From positions 7,158,501 to 7,222,500 of the forward strand of contig NZ_JAOTIK010000001.1 in NCBI RefSeq assembly GCF_030116705.1: 64,000 nucleotides of DNA, given 5' to 3'. The translations under genes and the position numbers were made by a program. Source of the stretch: Streptomyces sp. ML-6 (GTDB lineage Bacteria; Actinomycetota; Actinomycetes; Streptomycetales; Streptomycetaceae). The notes beneath the pieces are model-generated. The model did no database searches, was not told where the DNA came from, and was given only the letters and a program-made list of their open reading frames with translations. Numbering within the stretch: the stretch's first letter is position 1; every line of letters starts with the position of its first letter. Below are positions 27,098 to 35,777 of the stretch, in pieces.

Positions 27098-27156
27098 GGA
27101 GAGCCGTCGGCTGATCGCCGGGGCGGGCCGGGAGCACCCCGACGCGCCGACGGGCC

Positions 27157-27190
27157 CCGGGCGGGCGTGCGCACCCCGGGGCCCGCCCGG
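27157..27190. terminator. Bidirectional terminator
   Basis: CCGGGCGGGC, 14-nt loop, GCCCGCCCGG. It lies between the ends of two convergent transcripts. Confidence 0.7.
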
Positions 27191-27219
27191 CACCGCCGGC
27201 ACCCGGCCCGCCCGACGGT

Positions 27220-27966
27220 TCACCGCTGCTGGGCGAACCAGTCGGCGAACCGGTGGTCGGCGATGTGCGCGTCCGGGCCGGGAAGCAGTGTGGACTCCTG
27301 CAACCGGGCGCCGAAATAAGGGGCACCGGCGTCGGTGACGACCTTGCGCGGATCGTTTTGGGCGGCGAGGTTCTCGCGGAGGAGCTCGTCCAGCCGGAAC
27401 GCCTCGGGACCGGCCACCTCCACCACCCCGTCGACGGGGTCGCCGACGGCCGTGCGGCCCACGGCGGCGGCCACGTCGTCGGAGTGGACGGGCCGGATCA
27501 TGACGGGCGCCAGACGAACGGTGTCACCGTCGGTCGCCGACGCCGCGATGCCCTGCATGAACTCGAAGAACTGCGTGGCGTGGACGATGGAGTACGGCAT
27601 CCCGGACTCCTTGATCAGCTCTTCCTGCGCCTGCTTGGCACGGAAGTAGCCGCTCTCCTGGAGCCGCTCCGTACCGACCACGGAGAGCGCCACATGGTGG
27701 GTCACACCGGCCTCCGCCTCCGCCCGCAGGAGATGGGTGGTCGAGGTCCGGAAGAACTCCATGACGGCGTCGTCCTCGAACGAGGGGGAGTTGGAGACGT
27801 CGACCACGACCGAGGCCCCTTCCAGGACCTCGGCCAGCCCCTTCCCCGTCAGCGTGTCGACGCCGGTACGGGGAGAGGCCGGCACCGCCTCGTGGCCGTG
27901 CTCGCCGAGCCGGGCCACCAGCTTCGAACCGATGAGTCCGGTGCCGCCGATCACTACGACCTTCAT
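27220..27966 (-). CDS. NAD(P)-binding NmrA/epimerase-like protein, ECF41 partner
   Basis: 248 residues from ATG 27966 (MKVVVIGGTGLIGSKLVARL), with a GAGAGG ribosome site. Rossmann motif GGTGLIG and the atypical-SDR core YFRAKQAQEELIKESGMPYS are visible. ECF41 sigma factors are typically encoded next to a COE gene (carboxymuconolactone decarboxylase, oxidoreductase or epimerase) which is their main target; this is the oxidoreductase/epimerase kind. The gene follows the ECF promoter at 28008-28034. Substrate unknown. Confidence 0.85.
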   Translation of the reverse strand: MKVVVIGGTGLIGSKLVARLGEHGHEAVPASPRTGVDTLTGKGLAEVLEGASVVVDVSNSPSFEDDAVMEFFRTSTTHLLRAEAEAGVTHHVALSVVGTERLQESGYFRAKQAQEELIKESGMPYSIVHATQFFEFMQGIAASATDGDTVRLAPVMIRPVHSDDVAAAVGRTAVGDPVDGVVEVAGPEAFRLDELLRENLAAQNDPRKVVTDAGAPYFGARLQESTLLPGPDAHIADHRFADWFAQQR

Positions 27967-28007
27967 GATGGGAGTCCTCTCGGGGTGATTTCTGCACTCA
28001 CCGGAAT

Positions 28008-28034
28008 GACAGGACGGCGACGGCATCCGTGACA
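28008..28034 (-). promoter_or_regulatory. ECF41-type promoter
   Basis: Minus-strand TGTCACG (28034-28028), exactly 16 bp, then TGTC (28011-28008). The published ECF41 promoter is TGTCACA-16-CGTC, so one mismatch in each box. It is 42 bp from the start codon of the partner gene. Confidence 0.65.
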
Positions 28035-28098
28035 GGGGCCCGGAGAATCCCGGACGCTTTCCCCCGGTCGGCCGACGGGCCGACCGGGGGTGGGGTGG

Positions 28099-28995
28099 TC
28101 AGCCGTCCAGGGACGCCACGTAGGGCGACAGCTTGGCCGGGTTCATCACCCACATGATCCGGTCGATGCCCTCCGCGGACACGTCGACGCACAGCAGGGC
28201 CATGGCGTTGCCGCCGGACGAGACGAGCACGGCCGCCCGTCCGTTGGCCTCCACCCGGCGGATGTCCGCCTGCGGCCAGAAACGCGGGGCGAAGGCCACG
28301 AGGTACTTGGAGACGTGCAGACGCCCGACGACCGGGATCCTCGAGGCCCCGCGTATCCCGCCACCGTCGGAGTAACTGACGACGTCCGAGGCGAGTACAT
28401 TCTCCAGCACCGCCAGGTCACCCGTCCGTGCCGCGGAGAGGAACACCTCCAACAGGCGTCGGTGGGCGGCCGGGCTGACGCGTTGTCTGCGCTCGGCGGT
28501 CAGGTGCTTGCGCGCCCGGCTCACCAGTTGACGGGCGTTGGCCTCACTCGTCCCCAGGATCTCGGCGACCCGCCCGTACGGGTAGTCGAAGGCCTCCCGC
28601 AGGACGTAGGCGGCGCGTTCCACGGGGTTGAGCTTCTCCAGGACGAGGAGGACCGCCAGCTCCAGCGCCTCGGCCCGCTCCGCCCCCAGCTGCGGGTCCG
28701 GGGCGGTGTCGACCGGTTCGGGAAGCCACGGGCCGACGTACGACTCCCGCCGCACCCGCGCGGACCGGGCCAGGTTGATCGCCAGCCGCGTGGTGATGGT
28801 GGTCAGGTAGGCCGTGGGTTCGAGGAGGTTCGTACGGTCCGCCTGCTGCCACCGCAGCCACGCCTCCTGCACGATGTCCTCGGCCTCGGCGGCGCTGCCG
28901 AGCATGCGGTACGCGATGCCGAAGAGCTGCGGACGCGCCGCGAGGAAGTCCTGCGTGGCCCGGTCGAGGGAGTCGGCGTCGACACCAGCGTGCAT
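28099..28995 (-). CDS. sigJ: ECF41-family RNA polymerase sigma factor (SigJ-like)
   Basis: 298 residues from ATG 28995 with GGAAGGG upstream. Region 2: GIAYRMLGSAAEAEDIVQEA; region 4: YPYGRVAEILGTSEANARQL. The group markers are present: PWLPEPV in the linker, SDGGG in the SnoaL/NTF2-like C-terminal domain, and NPAKL near the end in place of NPDKL. In this group the C-terminal domain replaces an anti-sigma factor and gates activity. Target: the adjacent NAD(P)-binding gene. Confidence 0.92.
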   Translation of the reverse strand: MHAGVDADSLDRATQDFLAARPQLFGIAYRMLGSAAEAEDIVQEAWLRWQQADRTNLLEPTAYLTTITTRLAINLARSARVRRESYVGPWLPEPVDTAPDPQLGAERAEALELAVLLVLEKLNPVERAAYVLREAFDYPYGRVAEILGTSEANARQLVSRARKHLTAERRQRVSPAAHRRLLEVFLSAARTGDLAVLENVLASDVVSYSDGGGIRGASRIPVVGRLHVSKYLVAFAPRFWPQADIRRVEANGRAAVLVSSGGNAMALLCVDVSAEGIDRIMWVMNPAKLSPYVASLDG

Positions 28996-29460
28996 GGTTT
29001 GGTTCCCTTCCGGCCTCGTCGCCCGCCATGCTACAAGCGGCCGGAGCGGCTGCGTCCGAGGCGAGAAGGGTTCGCCGAACCAGCCTTTTCCGCAGGGTAG
29101 TTCACCGTGGTACGTGTCGCGCCCCTCTCGATCGGTGAGGAAATGACTGCCGCGCATTACTCGGCGACGTAATGTTCATTTCAATGAATTGGCCATTACT
29201 CGATCGGTGGTTCGGTCGCCGGTCCAGAGGGCTCGACGGTGGCGAACACGGTCAGGACCTGGGCGGCGGGCCGGACCGTCTCCTGGTGGACGCCTCCGCC
29301 GGTCGAGAAGCCCTGGGGGCCACCTCGAAGCGGCCGGCAGCCCCGTCGAGGGGGCGTCATGTTCTGTTCAAGGGCGAGGTGTTGGAGGAATGCCCGGGTT
29401 CCGACGCATCCACGGACGGACGGTAATACGATCTGGCGCAGGTGGCCCGAGGAGGCATTC
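28996..29460. promoter_or_regulatory. 465-bp divergent region with AT-rich repeats
   Basis: No gene is supported; two short ORFs lack coding bias and ribosome sites. CATTACTCG occurs at 29155-29163 and 29194-29202, and CTCGATCGGTG at 29127-29137 and 29199-29209, inside the lowest-GC patch of the region. These repeats could bind regulators of the NTPase operon or the sigma gene. Confidence 0.45.
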
Positions 29461-30030
29461 ATGGAACCGATCACGCTCGCTGTCCTCAGTTCCGTCGTCC
29501 TCACGGAAGGCGTCAAGTTCCTCTACGAACAGACCGGGGAACTGCTGCAGCGCCGCAGGGACCGCAACGGGGCGGACGACGCCGAAGGCGCGGGCGGGAG
29601 CGATCCCGTGACACTGGACGTGACCGACCCCGGGCTCTTCCCCGCGACCGTGGAGCCGGCTCGCGCGGACACCGAGGTCGTCCAGCGGTACCGGGCGGAC
29701 CTGGCCGCGTTCTGGCAGGTACTGGCACCGTACGCGAACGGCATCACCGACATCGATCCCGCGGACCGGACCCTGCTGGAGACGGCCGACGCGGTACGGA
29801 ACATCCTCGAGGCGGTCTACGGCAGGCGCCTCACCTTCGCGGGCGAGACCCGTCCGGAGCCGGAGCTGGTGGTGTCGGGCCGGGTACGGGCCGAGGAGAT
29901 CGCCGGGGACGTGGCGGGCGTGCGCGCCCGGGGTGTCAGCTCCGGCCGGGTGGAGGGCAGTGTCGTGGCCGGGACGGTGACGCGCGGCAGCACCGTGTCC
30001 GGGGTCGAGATCCAGGGCGACATCGGCTGA
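29461..30030 (+). CDS. Small partner protein of the STAND NTPase
   Basis: 189 residues from ATG 29461, with GAGGAGGC 6 nt upstream. A hydrophobic N-terminal helix (LAVLSSVVLTEGVKFLYEQT) leads into a charged linker and a helical centre (VVQRYRADLAAFWQVLAPYA). The last 50 residues are a run of short Gly/Val-rich strands (GRVRAEEIAGDVAGVRARGV, SGRVEGSVVAGTVTRGS) that look like a left-handed or bactofilin-like beta solenoid. It is 24 bp from the NTPase start, so the two act together. I do not recognise the family; a membrane-tethered sensor or effector is possible. Confidence 0.7.
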   Translation: MEPITLAVLSSVVLTEGVKFLYEQTGELLQRRRDRNGADDAEGAGGSDPVTLDVTDPGLFPATVEPARADTEVVQRYRADLAAFWQVLAPYANGITDIDPADRTLLETADAVRNILEAVYGRRLTFAGETRPEPELVVSGRVRAEEIAGDVAGVRARGVSSGRVEGSVVAGTVTRGSTVSGVEIQGDIG

Positions 30031-30054
30031 TGACGCCGGCACGGGAGTACAGGG

Positions 30055-31932
30055 ATGAGTGAGTTCGTCGGACGCTCCTGGGTCGTGGAGCACGCACTCG
30101 ACCACCTGGCCCGGCGCGGGGACGAACCGCTGCTGATCGTGGGTCAGCCGGGTTCCGGCAAGACGGCCCTGGCGCTCGAACTGCTGCACAGGATCGGACC
30201 GGGCGATGCCTCCACGGTCGTGGTCGGGCACCTGTGCCGTGCGGACGACGACGACACGCTCCTGGGGCACGGTCTCGTGGCGGAGCTGGTCGACGCACTG
30301 GTCCGCCGGGACGGGCACTTCGCCGAACTGATGGGAGCGGAGTCCGGCCCGACCCTCAACGCCACCGTGACGGTCGGTTCCGCCGAGGCGGGCGCGCACG
30401 TCCGCGGGATCAACATCGAGTCCCTGCGGCTGGGGGCGGAATCGGCGCGTTCGGCCTTCAACCGCCTCGTGCGCAAGCCGCTGGAGAGCATGCCGGATCC
30501 ACCGGCCGTCGTTCTCGTCGTCGACGCGCTCGACGAGGCGCGGTCGGTCGACTCCCACGAGAACGTCATCACGCTGCTCGCCCACATGACCTCGGGCCTG
30601 CGCCGTGCCGGACTGGACTTCCGGATCCTGCTGACCAGCCGCGAAGTCGAGGAACCGGCGCTCCGGCGCATCAAGGGCCGACGCGTGCACCTCACCCACG
30701 ACGCGCCCGCCGGGACCGACGACGTCCACGACTACTGCCTGGCCCGCCTGACCCGCGACGAGCCGGCCCCCACCCGGGACGGATCGCGCCTCCGCGGGCA
30801 CGGGTGGGACGGATCGCGCCTCCACGGGGACGGGCGGGACCGGGCCGACCGCGACGGGGAACACCGCCCCGGAGCCCGGTCCCGGTCCCGACGGACTCTT
30901 GCGTCGAGGATCGCGGCCAAGGCGGCGGGCAACTACCTCTACGCCCGCCACGTCATCTCGTCCCTGGACGTCGACCGGCACGACGTGGACATCGACGCCA
31001 TCGAACTGCCCGGCGACCTCGGCGAGGTGTACGACGACTTCCTCGACCGGGCGTGCGCGTCCCTCGCATGGCGCACCGTCCGGCCGGTCCTGACCCTGCT
31101 GGCGGTCGCCCGCGCCCCCGGCATGACCGCCGGACTCCTCTCGGCCGTGACTGGGCGGAACCTTTCGGACATCGAGGACGCCCTCGCCGACATCGGCGAG
31201 TTCACCCACCGTGAGGGCGACGCGGTGCGGATCTACCACGAGTCCTTCCGCACCCACCTCCTGTCCGGCACCCGACACCGTCTCCACCCGGTCGAGGCGC
31301 ACCGGGCCGTGGGCACGGCGTTCCTCGACGGGGAGGCCGACGACCCCTACCTGTCCAGGTACTACAGCCACCACCTCCACCGGGCGGGCATGCACAAGGA
31401 GCTCTGCACCCAGGTGCTGGCCACCGTCGGCGGCCCGGGGGCGAGGGCCGCCACCTTCTTCGGTGCGGACCTGGAACACCTCGGACACGCACTCGCCTCC
31501 GCCGTCCGGATCGACGACCTCACCGCCGTGGCCTCGGTACTGCTGCGCCGGGCCGGGGCCACCCGGCTCCTGGCCGAGGACCCGTTGGCGGTGCTCGCCG
31601 ACACGGGCCCGGAAGCAGCCCGCGAGCTGGCAGGCGCCTACCCGTACGAACACGGCGCCCTGTGGCAGCTGATGATCGCTCACCGGCTCCGGAAGGACGG
31701 CCGGTACGGTGAGTGCGCCGAACACCTCCGGCGGTTCGACGTCGTCCACCGCGATGAACTGCCCGAGCGGTCACAGGGATTGGCGGCCGTTCTTCTCGCG
31801 AGCCTGCAGGCCGAAGGGGGCGACGAGGACGACGATCCAGCGGCGGTCCGGGGGCCGGGCTGCTCGACGAGTTCCACACCGGGATGCTGGTACGGCATCT
31901 GCTCGACCAGGGGGCCGTCGAGCGGGGGATGA
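30055..31932 (+). CDS. STAND/NACHT-type NTPase, N-terminal part (frameshifted)
   Basis: 625 residues in this frame. P-loop GQPGSGKT at residues 30-37, Walker B-like VVLVVDALDEA near 157, and FRILLTSRE sensor region near 190 define a STAND NTPase; winged-helix and TPR-like helices follow from about 300. The last 30 residues (after DEDDDPAAVR) are out-of-frame sequence: the coding signal passes to the -1 frame at about 31825-31865, near CCGGGGGCCGGG. A 30-bp in-frame tandem duplication (30778-30837, DGSRLRGHGW/DGSRLHGDGR) lies in the ATPase-to-helix linker. STAND proteins of this form commonly act in defence or signalling. Confidence 0.75.
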   Translation: MSEFVGRSWVVEHALDHLARRGDEPLLIVGQPGSGKTALALELLHRIGPGDASTVVVGHLCRADDDDTLLGHGLVAELVDALVRRDGHFAELMGAESGPTLNATVTVGSAEAGAHVRGINIESLRLGAESARSAFNRLVRKPLESMPDPPAVVLVVDALDEARSVDSHENVITLLAHMTSGLRRAGLDFRILLTSREVEEPALRRIKGRRVHLTHDAPAGTDDVHDYCLARLTRDEPAPTRDGSRLRGHGWDGSRLHGDGRDRADRDGEHRPGARSRSRRTLASRIAAKAAGNYLYARHVISSLDVDRHDVDIDAIELPGDLGEVYDDFLDRACASLAWRTVRPVLTLLAVARAPGMTAGLLSAVTGRNLSDIEDALADIGEFTHREGDAVRIYHESFRTHLLSGTRHRLHPVEAHRAVGTAFLDGEADDPYLSRYYSHHLHRAGMHKELCTQVLATVGGPGARAATFFGADLEHLGHALASAVRIDDLTAVASVLLRRAGATRLLAEDPLAVLADTGPEAARELAGAYPYEHGALWQLMIAHRLRKDGRYGECAEHLRRFDVVHRDELPERSQGLAAVLLASLQAEGGDEDDDPAAVRGPGCSTSSTPGCWYGICSTRGPSSGG

Positions 31933-34139
31933 ACGTGGCGGGGCGGCTCGAGTCCGGTGAAGCACGTGCCAAGCTCCACGGCTATGCGCTGTGGTCGGCG
32001 GCCGAACGGACGGGGCCGGTTCCGCCCCGCCGAGTCGCCGAGCGGATCGCCGCCGAACTGGCGCGGCAGCCGTACGGCAGGAACGCCACGGTCGAGGCGG
32101 TACATGCGATGGCCCTGTCCTGGGTGCCGCGGGAGCGGTCCGGGGAACGGCCCGGCATGATCGTCCGGCTGTCGCGTTTCCCGATCGAGTACTCCTCGGC
32201 GCTGGCATCGGTGCGCCCGCCCGCCGACGCGGCCGCCCGGCACGAGGCCGAGTGGGCGGCGCAGGCGATGGACCTGTTGCGTTCGCGCGACATGACACCG
32301 TACGAGCGGCTGTGGGTGGACCTGAACCGGGCCCGGCTGGCGAGACGTTCCGGCGCCGACGACCTGGCCCACGGCACCATGCGCCGGTTGCTGGGAAGCC
32401 GGCCCGACCTGTTCGACACGGAGGGCCGCCTCCAGCCCGTGAGTCCGCCCCACGACGATTTCGTCCACGGCCCGTGTCAGCAGGGGCTCGTCCTGGAAAT
32501 CGCCCGTGAGTGCGTGCGCGCCGGGCGCGTCACGGACGCGGAGGACCTGGCCCGCGAGATGCTCGCCTTCCACGGTCACGATGGTGTGACCATCGCCGTC
32601 GACCTCGTCCGCCGGTTCCACGAGCACGGCGAGGGCCCTCGCGCGGACGTGTTCCTGGACGACTGCGTGGCCCTGCTCCGCGAACGGACGACGTCCCACC
32701 GGTCCCTGGCGACGTACCTGTTGCGGATCTCCCGCGAACTGTCGGGGGTCCTGCCGGAGCGACGGGCCGCGGAACTGGAGGCGGAGGCCGAGCAGCTCGT
32801 GTGCGAGCTGCTGCGCGACCGACGCACGGCCCTCCGCTTCGCCCCTTCCGGGATGGCGGTTCTGTACGCCCGGCTGGCGGCCGCCCATCAGGAACGCGGG
32901 ACCGGCGGGCGCCAGGGAGCCGGGTGCGGGGACGGTGGCCGCGAGGACGACGGCCGAGGGAAGGACGGGTGCGAGGACGACGGACGTGTCGCGCACTGTG
33001 TCGCGCACTGTGTCGCGCGGGCCCTGTTCTGGGCGGACCCCTCGGACCTCGACAGCCCGTCCGCCGATGCGCTCGACACAGGGTACGAGTCCCTGGCCGT
33101 CCACTTCTCTGGGGTCCGGGAAGGAGCCGCCACGAGGACGGCCGCGGAACGGGTGGGAGGGCGGCGCGCCGAACGCGTGACGGCCGCGGCCGGTCGGCTG
33201 GTCAGACGTGGCGACCGGCGCGGCGCCCTGAACCTCCTCGATTCGTTCGGCCTCAGGAACGACAGTGCCCGGATTCTCGTCCTGGCCGAGCAGGGCCGGC
33301 CCGAGGAGGCGCTCCGGCAGGCGATGTCCCCGGACGTACCCATCGGAGTGCATTTGGGCCTGAGAAGAATGCTTCTGGACCACGGCGACACCGAACGGGC
33401 GCACACCCTGGCCGAAGTGATGCTGGAGCGGCTGGCGGCCCTGAGGAAGCACGGCCCCGCGAGTGGTTTCGAGGCGTGCCGCAGAGGGTTCCTCTTCGCC
33501 GAACTCCACGCGTGTCTCGGCATGTACGACGAGGCCGTCGCCGGTTTCCGGCGGGCCGGTGCCCTCTTCTCCGAGGAGGCCGAGACGTGGCTGGCCATGA
33601 GCGTGCCGCTCGGCGGCGACCTCTACGCGCCGGGGGAACGGGACGATTCCGCTCACGACGAGCAGCGAGACGGACTGAGCGAGACGGCTCTCGCCTTCGA
33701 GGGCAGATTCGCCGAGGCGGTGTTCGAGGGCGGGCACGTCGACCGGGCCCGTGAACTCGTCGAGGGCATCAGGACCTTGGAAGGCGGCCGTTTCGGATCC
33801 CTGTTCCTGGGCGGTGGCACGCTCGCCCCGCGTGCCAGGGCCCGGACGGCGGCCGCATGCGGCTTCCTCGACCTGATGACCGACAGCCTGGACGAACTTC
33901 CCGCCGACGGCCCGGCCGTGGCGGGGACCATCGCCTCGTACGCGCCCGAGACGCCCTACGGGCGTGTGCCGGGCAACCTGCGCAAGGTCGTCGCGGCCCT
34001 GGCCCCGTACTGCGTGGGGGACGTCGACGCGACCCTCGCCCTGTGCGCCACACTCCTGGACGCCGCCCCGGAAGCCGCCGACGCCGTCCACCGCGAGGTG
34101 CGGGATCGGCTGGACCTCCACGCCCCGATGGGCGAGTAG
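31884..34139 (+). CDS. STAND NTPase, C-terminal repeat part (continuation in -1 frame)
   Basis: 751 residues from ATG 31884; upstream residues GLLDEFHTG in the same frame join naturally to the previous ORF, so I consider both as one gene of about 1360 codons split by a frameshift. The sequence is TPR-like helical repeats throughout (LARSGMT-like spacing, LNLLDSFGLRNDSARILVLA, DEAVAGFRRAGALFSEEAET). Low-complexity insertions (GGREDDGRGKDGCEDDGR; a 12-bp tandem repeat VAHCVAHC at 32988-33012) break the repeats. It could be translated separately, but no ribosome site precedes 31884. Probably the sensor half of the NTPase. Confidence 0.7.
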   Translation: MLVRHLLDQGAVERGMNVAGRLESGEARAKLHGYALWSAAERTGPVPPRRVAERIAAELARQPYGRNATVEAVHAMALSWVPRERSGERPGMIVRLSRFPIEYSSALASVRPPADAAARHEAEWAAQAMDLLRSRDMTPYERLWVDLNRARLARRSGADDLAHGTMRRLLGSRPDLFDTEGRLQPVSPPHDDFVHGPCQQGLVLEIARECVRAGRVTDAEDLAREMLAFHGHDGVTIAVDLVRRFHEHGEGPRADVFLDDCVALLRERTTSHRSLATYLLRISRELSGVLPERRAAELEAEAEQLVCELLRDRRTALRFAPSGMAVLYARLAAAHQERGTGGRQGAGCGDGGREDDGRGKDGCEDDGRVAHCVAHCVARALFWADPSDLDSPSADALDTGYESLAVHFSGVREGAATRTAAERVGGRRAERVTAAAGRLVRRGDRRGALNLLDSFGLRNDSARILVLAEQGRPEEALRQAMSPDVPIGVHLGLRRMLLDHGDTERAHTLAEVMLERLAALRKHGPASGFEACRRGFLFAELHACLGMYDEAVAGFRRAGALFSEEAETWLAMSVPLGGDLYAPGERDDSAHDEQRDGLSETALAFEGRFAEAVFEGGHVDRARELVEGIRTLEGGRFGSLFLGGGTLAPRARARTAAACGFLDLMTDSLDELPADGPAVAGTIASYAPETPYGRVPGNLRKVVAALAPYCVGDVDATLALCATLLDAAPEAADAVHREVRDRLDLHAPMGE

Positions 34140-34309
34140 CCGCAACCCCGGGCGGTCGGGAAGCGACGTTCCGGCAGCCAGGGTCCGGGCGCGGCCCCGC
34201 ACTCCTTGCCACCGCGGTGGCCGACACCGCCCCCGGCTGCGCCACCTCCTCGACGAGGCACTGCGAAGAGCACTCGTCGCGGGACGCTGACCGCGCTGCG
34301 GGCGGCGGA

Positions 34310-34336
34310 CGGACCGGGGGGAGCCGCCCCGGTCCG
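34310..34336. terminator. Hairpin between convergent operons
   Basis: CGGACCGGGG, 7-nt loop, CCCCGGTCCG; between the NTPase gene and the leftward membrane-protein operon. Confidence 0.65.
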
Positions 34337-34396
34337 GCACGCGACCGGGAAGGGGGCCCCGCCGTGTGGCCCGGGCGGGCGGAACGATGGAGCGCC

Positions 34397-34429
34397 GGAG
34401 CGCCGGTCCCGTCGGGGAACCGGCGCTCC
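34397..34429 (-). terminator. Terminator of the leftward membrane-protein operon
   Basis: GGAGCGCCGGT, 11-nt loop, ACCGGCGCTCC; 20 bp after the stop at 34449. Confidence 0.65.
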
Positions 34430-34448
34430 GCTGAGGGACACGCGGTGC

Positions 34449-35777
34449 TCAGTCCCCGGCCGTTTCGTGCTCCTCGGACCGTCGCCGGGCACGGCTGAAC
34501 TCGCCGGAGCCGACCCGGGCGGCGAGGGTGTCGTCGGGACCGGACAGCAGGGAGCCGTAACCGGTCGCCGTCCACAGGCTGCGCGCGGCGGGCACCTCGA
34601 AGTAGGGCACGGTGCGGCCCCGGTCCCGGACCGCGAGCACCTGCGGCGACCGGCGGGCGCGCAGGGCCCGGTCGCAGTCCTCGCAGACTGCGACGTCGAC
34701 CCGCTCCCGGCGGCCGAGCGGGCGCCAGGTGGTCCGGCGGACCGCGGTGCCGTGCCGGGGATCGAAGAAGCACAGCGGGAGTCCGGGCGCCGGGGCCAGG
34801 GCGGAGCGCCCCTCGGCCACCAGGGCCAGTACGCCGGCCAGGTCGGCCGGCCCCCGCGCGGCGTCCAGCACCCGGCCGGCCGCGTCGTAGGCGTCCAGGG
34901 CCCGGCCCAGGCCCGGCGTGGCGGTGCCGTCGGCGTGCTCCACCGCCTCACCGAGGGCGAGCAGTTCGTCGGAGGCCCGGCGGCGCAGCCCTGCCTCGTC
35001 GGCGGCCTCGTCGGCGGCGAAGACGGCGTCGGGGAAGGTGAAGACGGTGTGCCGGGGCGAACGGCGACGGCGCGTCAGGAACACCCCGCCACCGGCGAGG
35101 GCCAGCACCGCGGCGACCACGAGCAGGGTCCCCGGGCCGCCGAAGGAGCCGGAAGCACTTTCGTCGTTCCCGGGCCGGTCCGAGTACTTCTTGTCGAGCC
35201 TGGCGGTCTCGGCCTCGTAGACCTCGGTGCCCTTGCCGGTCTCGATCAGTTCCACGGCCCTGCCGACCCGGGCGGCCAGTCCGGCGTCGTCGAGTTCGTC
35301 CAGGAAGCCGACCGCGGCGGCGGCGTCGCGGGTCTGATGGGCGTCGGTGGGCCACTCGGTCCCGTTGAGCCACTTCCCGTAGTCGTCGGTGGTGATCAGG
35401 ATCAGCTCCCGCAGGCCGAGCCGTTCCCTGACCACCGAGGCGAGGGCGCGGGCGCTGCCGTCGAAGGCGTCGCCCTTCTCCAGCGGCACCAGCACCACCT
35501 TGATCGGCAGGCCGGTCGCGGCGATCTGATCGGCCAGGGCCCGCTGCTGGGTGGGGGTGACGGCGGCCGAGTAGAACGGGTCGACGTAGACGGGGTCGGT
35601 GGCCAGCGCCCCGGCGATCGTCGAGGCGGTCGGCCCGGGCCCGGTGCTCTCCGCGCGGGCCGGGGCGCCGGTGCCGAGCAGCACCGTGCAGGCCAGCAAC
35701 AGCGCGGCGAGCAGCCCGGCGGCGGGGTTGCGGGAGGCACCGGACGGACGGTCGGCGATCGGTCGTTCACTGAACAC
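34449..35777 (-). CDS. Exported membrane protein with one copy of the repeated domain
   Basis: 442 residues from GTG 35777, overlapping the upstream gene stop by 11 bp. Signal peptide (LLAALLLACTVLLGTGAPARA), then a domain beginning ALATDPVYVDPFY with LPIKVVLVPLEKG and LRELILITTDDYG, one membrane helix (LLVVAAVLALAGGGVFLTRR, about residue 225), and a cytoplasmic part with VCEDCDRALRARRS, a possible zinc knuckle. The exported domain resembles the two copies in the next gene. Function unknown; the TPM-like layout (exported alpha/beta domain plus anchor) suggests an envelope role. Confidence 0.75.
   Translation of the reverse strand: MFSERPIADRPSGASRNPAAGLLAALLLACTVLLGTGAPARAESTGPGPTASTIAGALATDPVYVDPFYSAAVTPTQQRALADQIAATGLPIKVVLVPLEKGDAFDGSARALASVVRERLGLRELILITTDDYGKWLNGTEWPTDAHQTRDAAAAVGFLDELDDAGLAARVGRAVELIETGKGTEVYEAETARLDKKYSDRPGNDESASGSFGGPGTLLVVAAVLALAGGGVFLTRRRRSPRHTVFTFPDAVFAADEAADEAGLRRRASDELLALGEAVEHADGTATPGLGRALDAYDAAGRVLDAARGPADLAGVLALVAEGRSALAPAPGLPLCFFDPRHGTAVRRTTWRPLGRRERVDVAVCEDCDRALRARRSPQVLAVRDRGRTVPYFEVPAARSLWTATGYGSLLSGPDDTLAARVGSGEFSRARRRSEEHETAGD

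Noticed and set aside
29172..29426. 84-codon rightward ORF before the NTPase partner gene
   Set aside because: No ribosome site, no codon-position bias, and it begins in the AT-rich repeat region that looks regulatory.
30055..34139. Two independent genes instead of one split NTPase gene
   Set aside because: The second frame has no ribosome site, and its coding signal extends upstream of its first ATG to meet the point where the first frame loses sense. Separate translation cannot be excluded.
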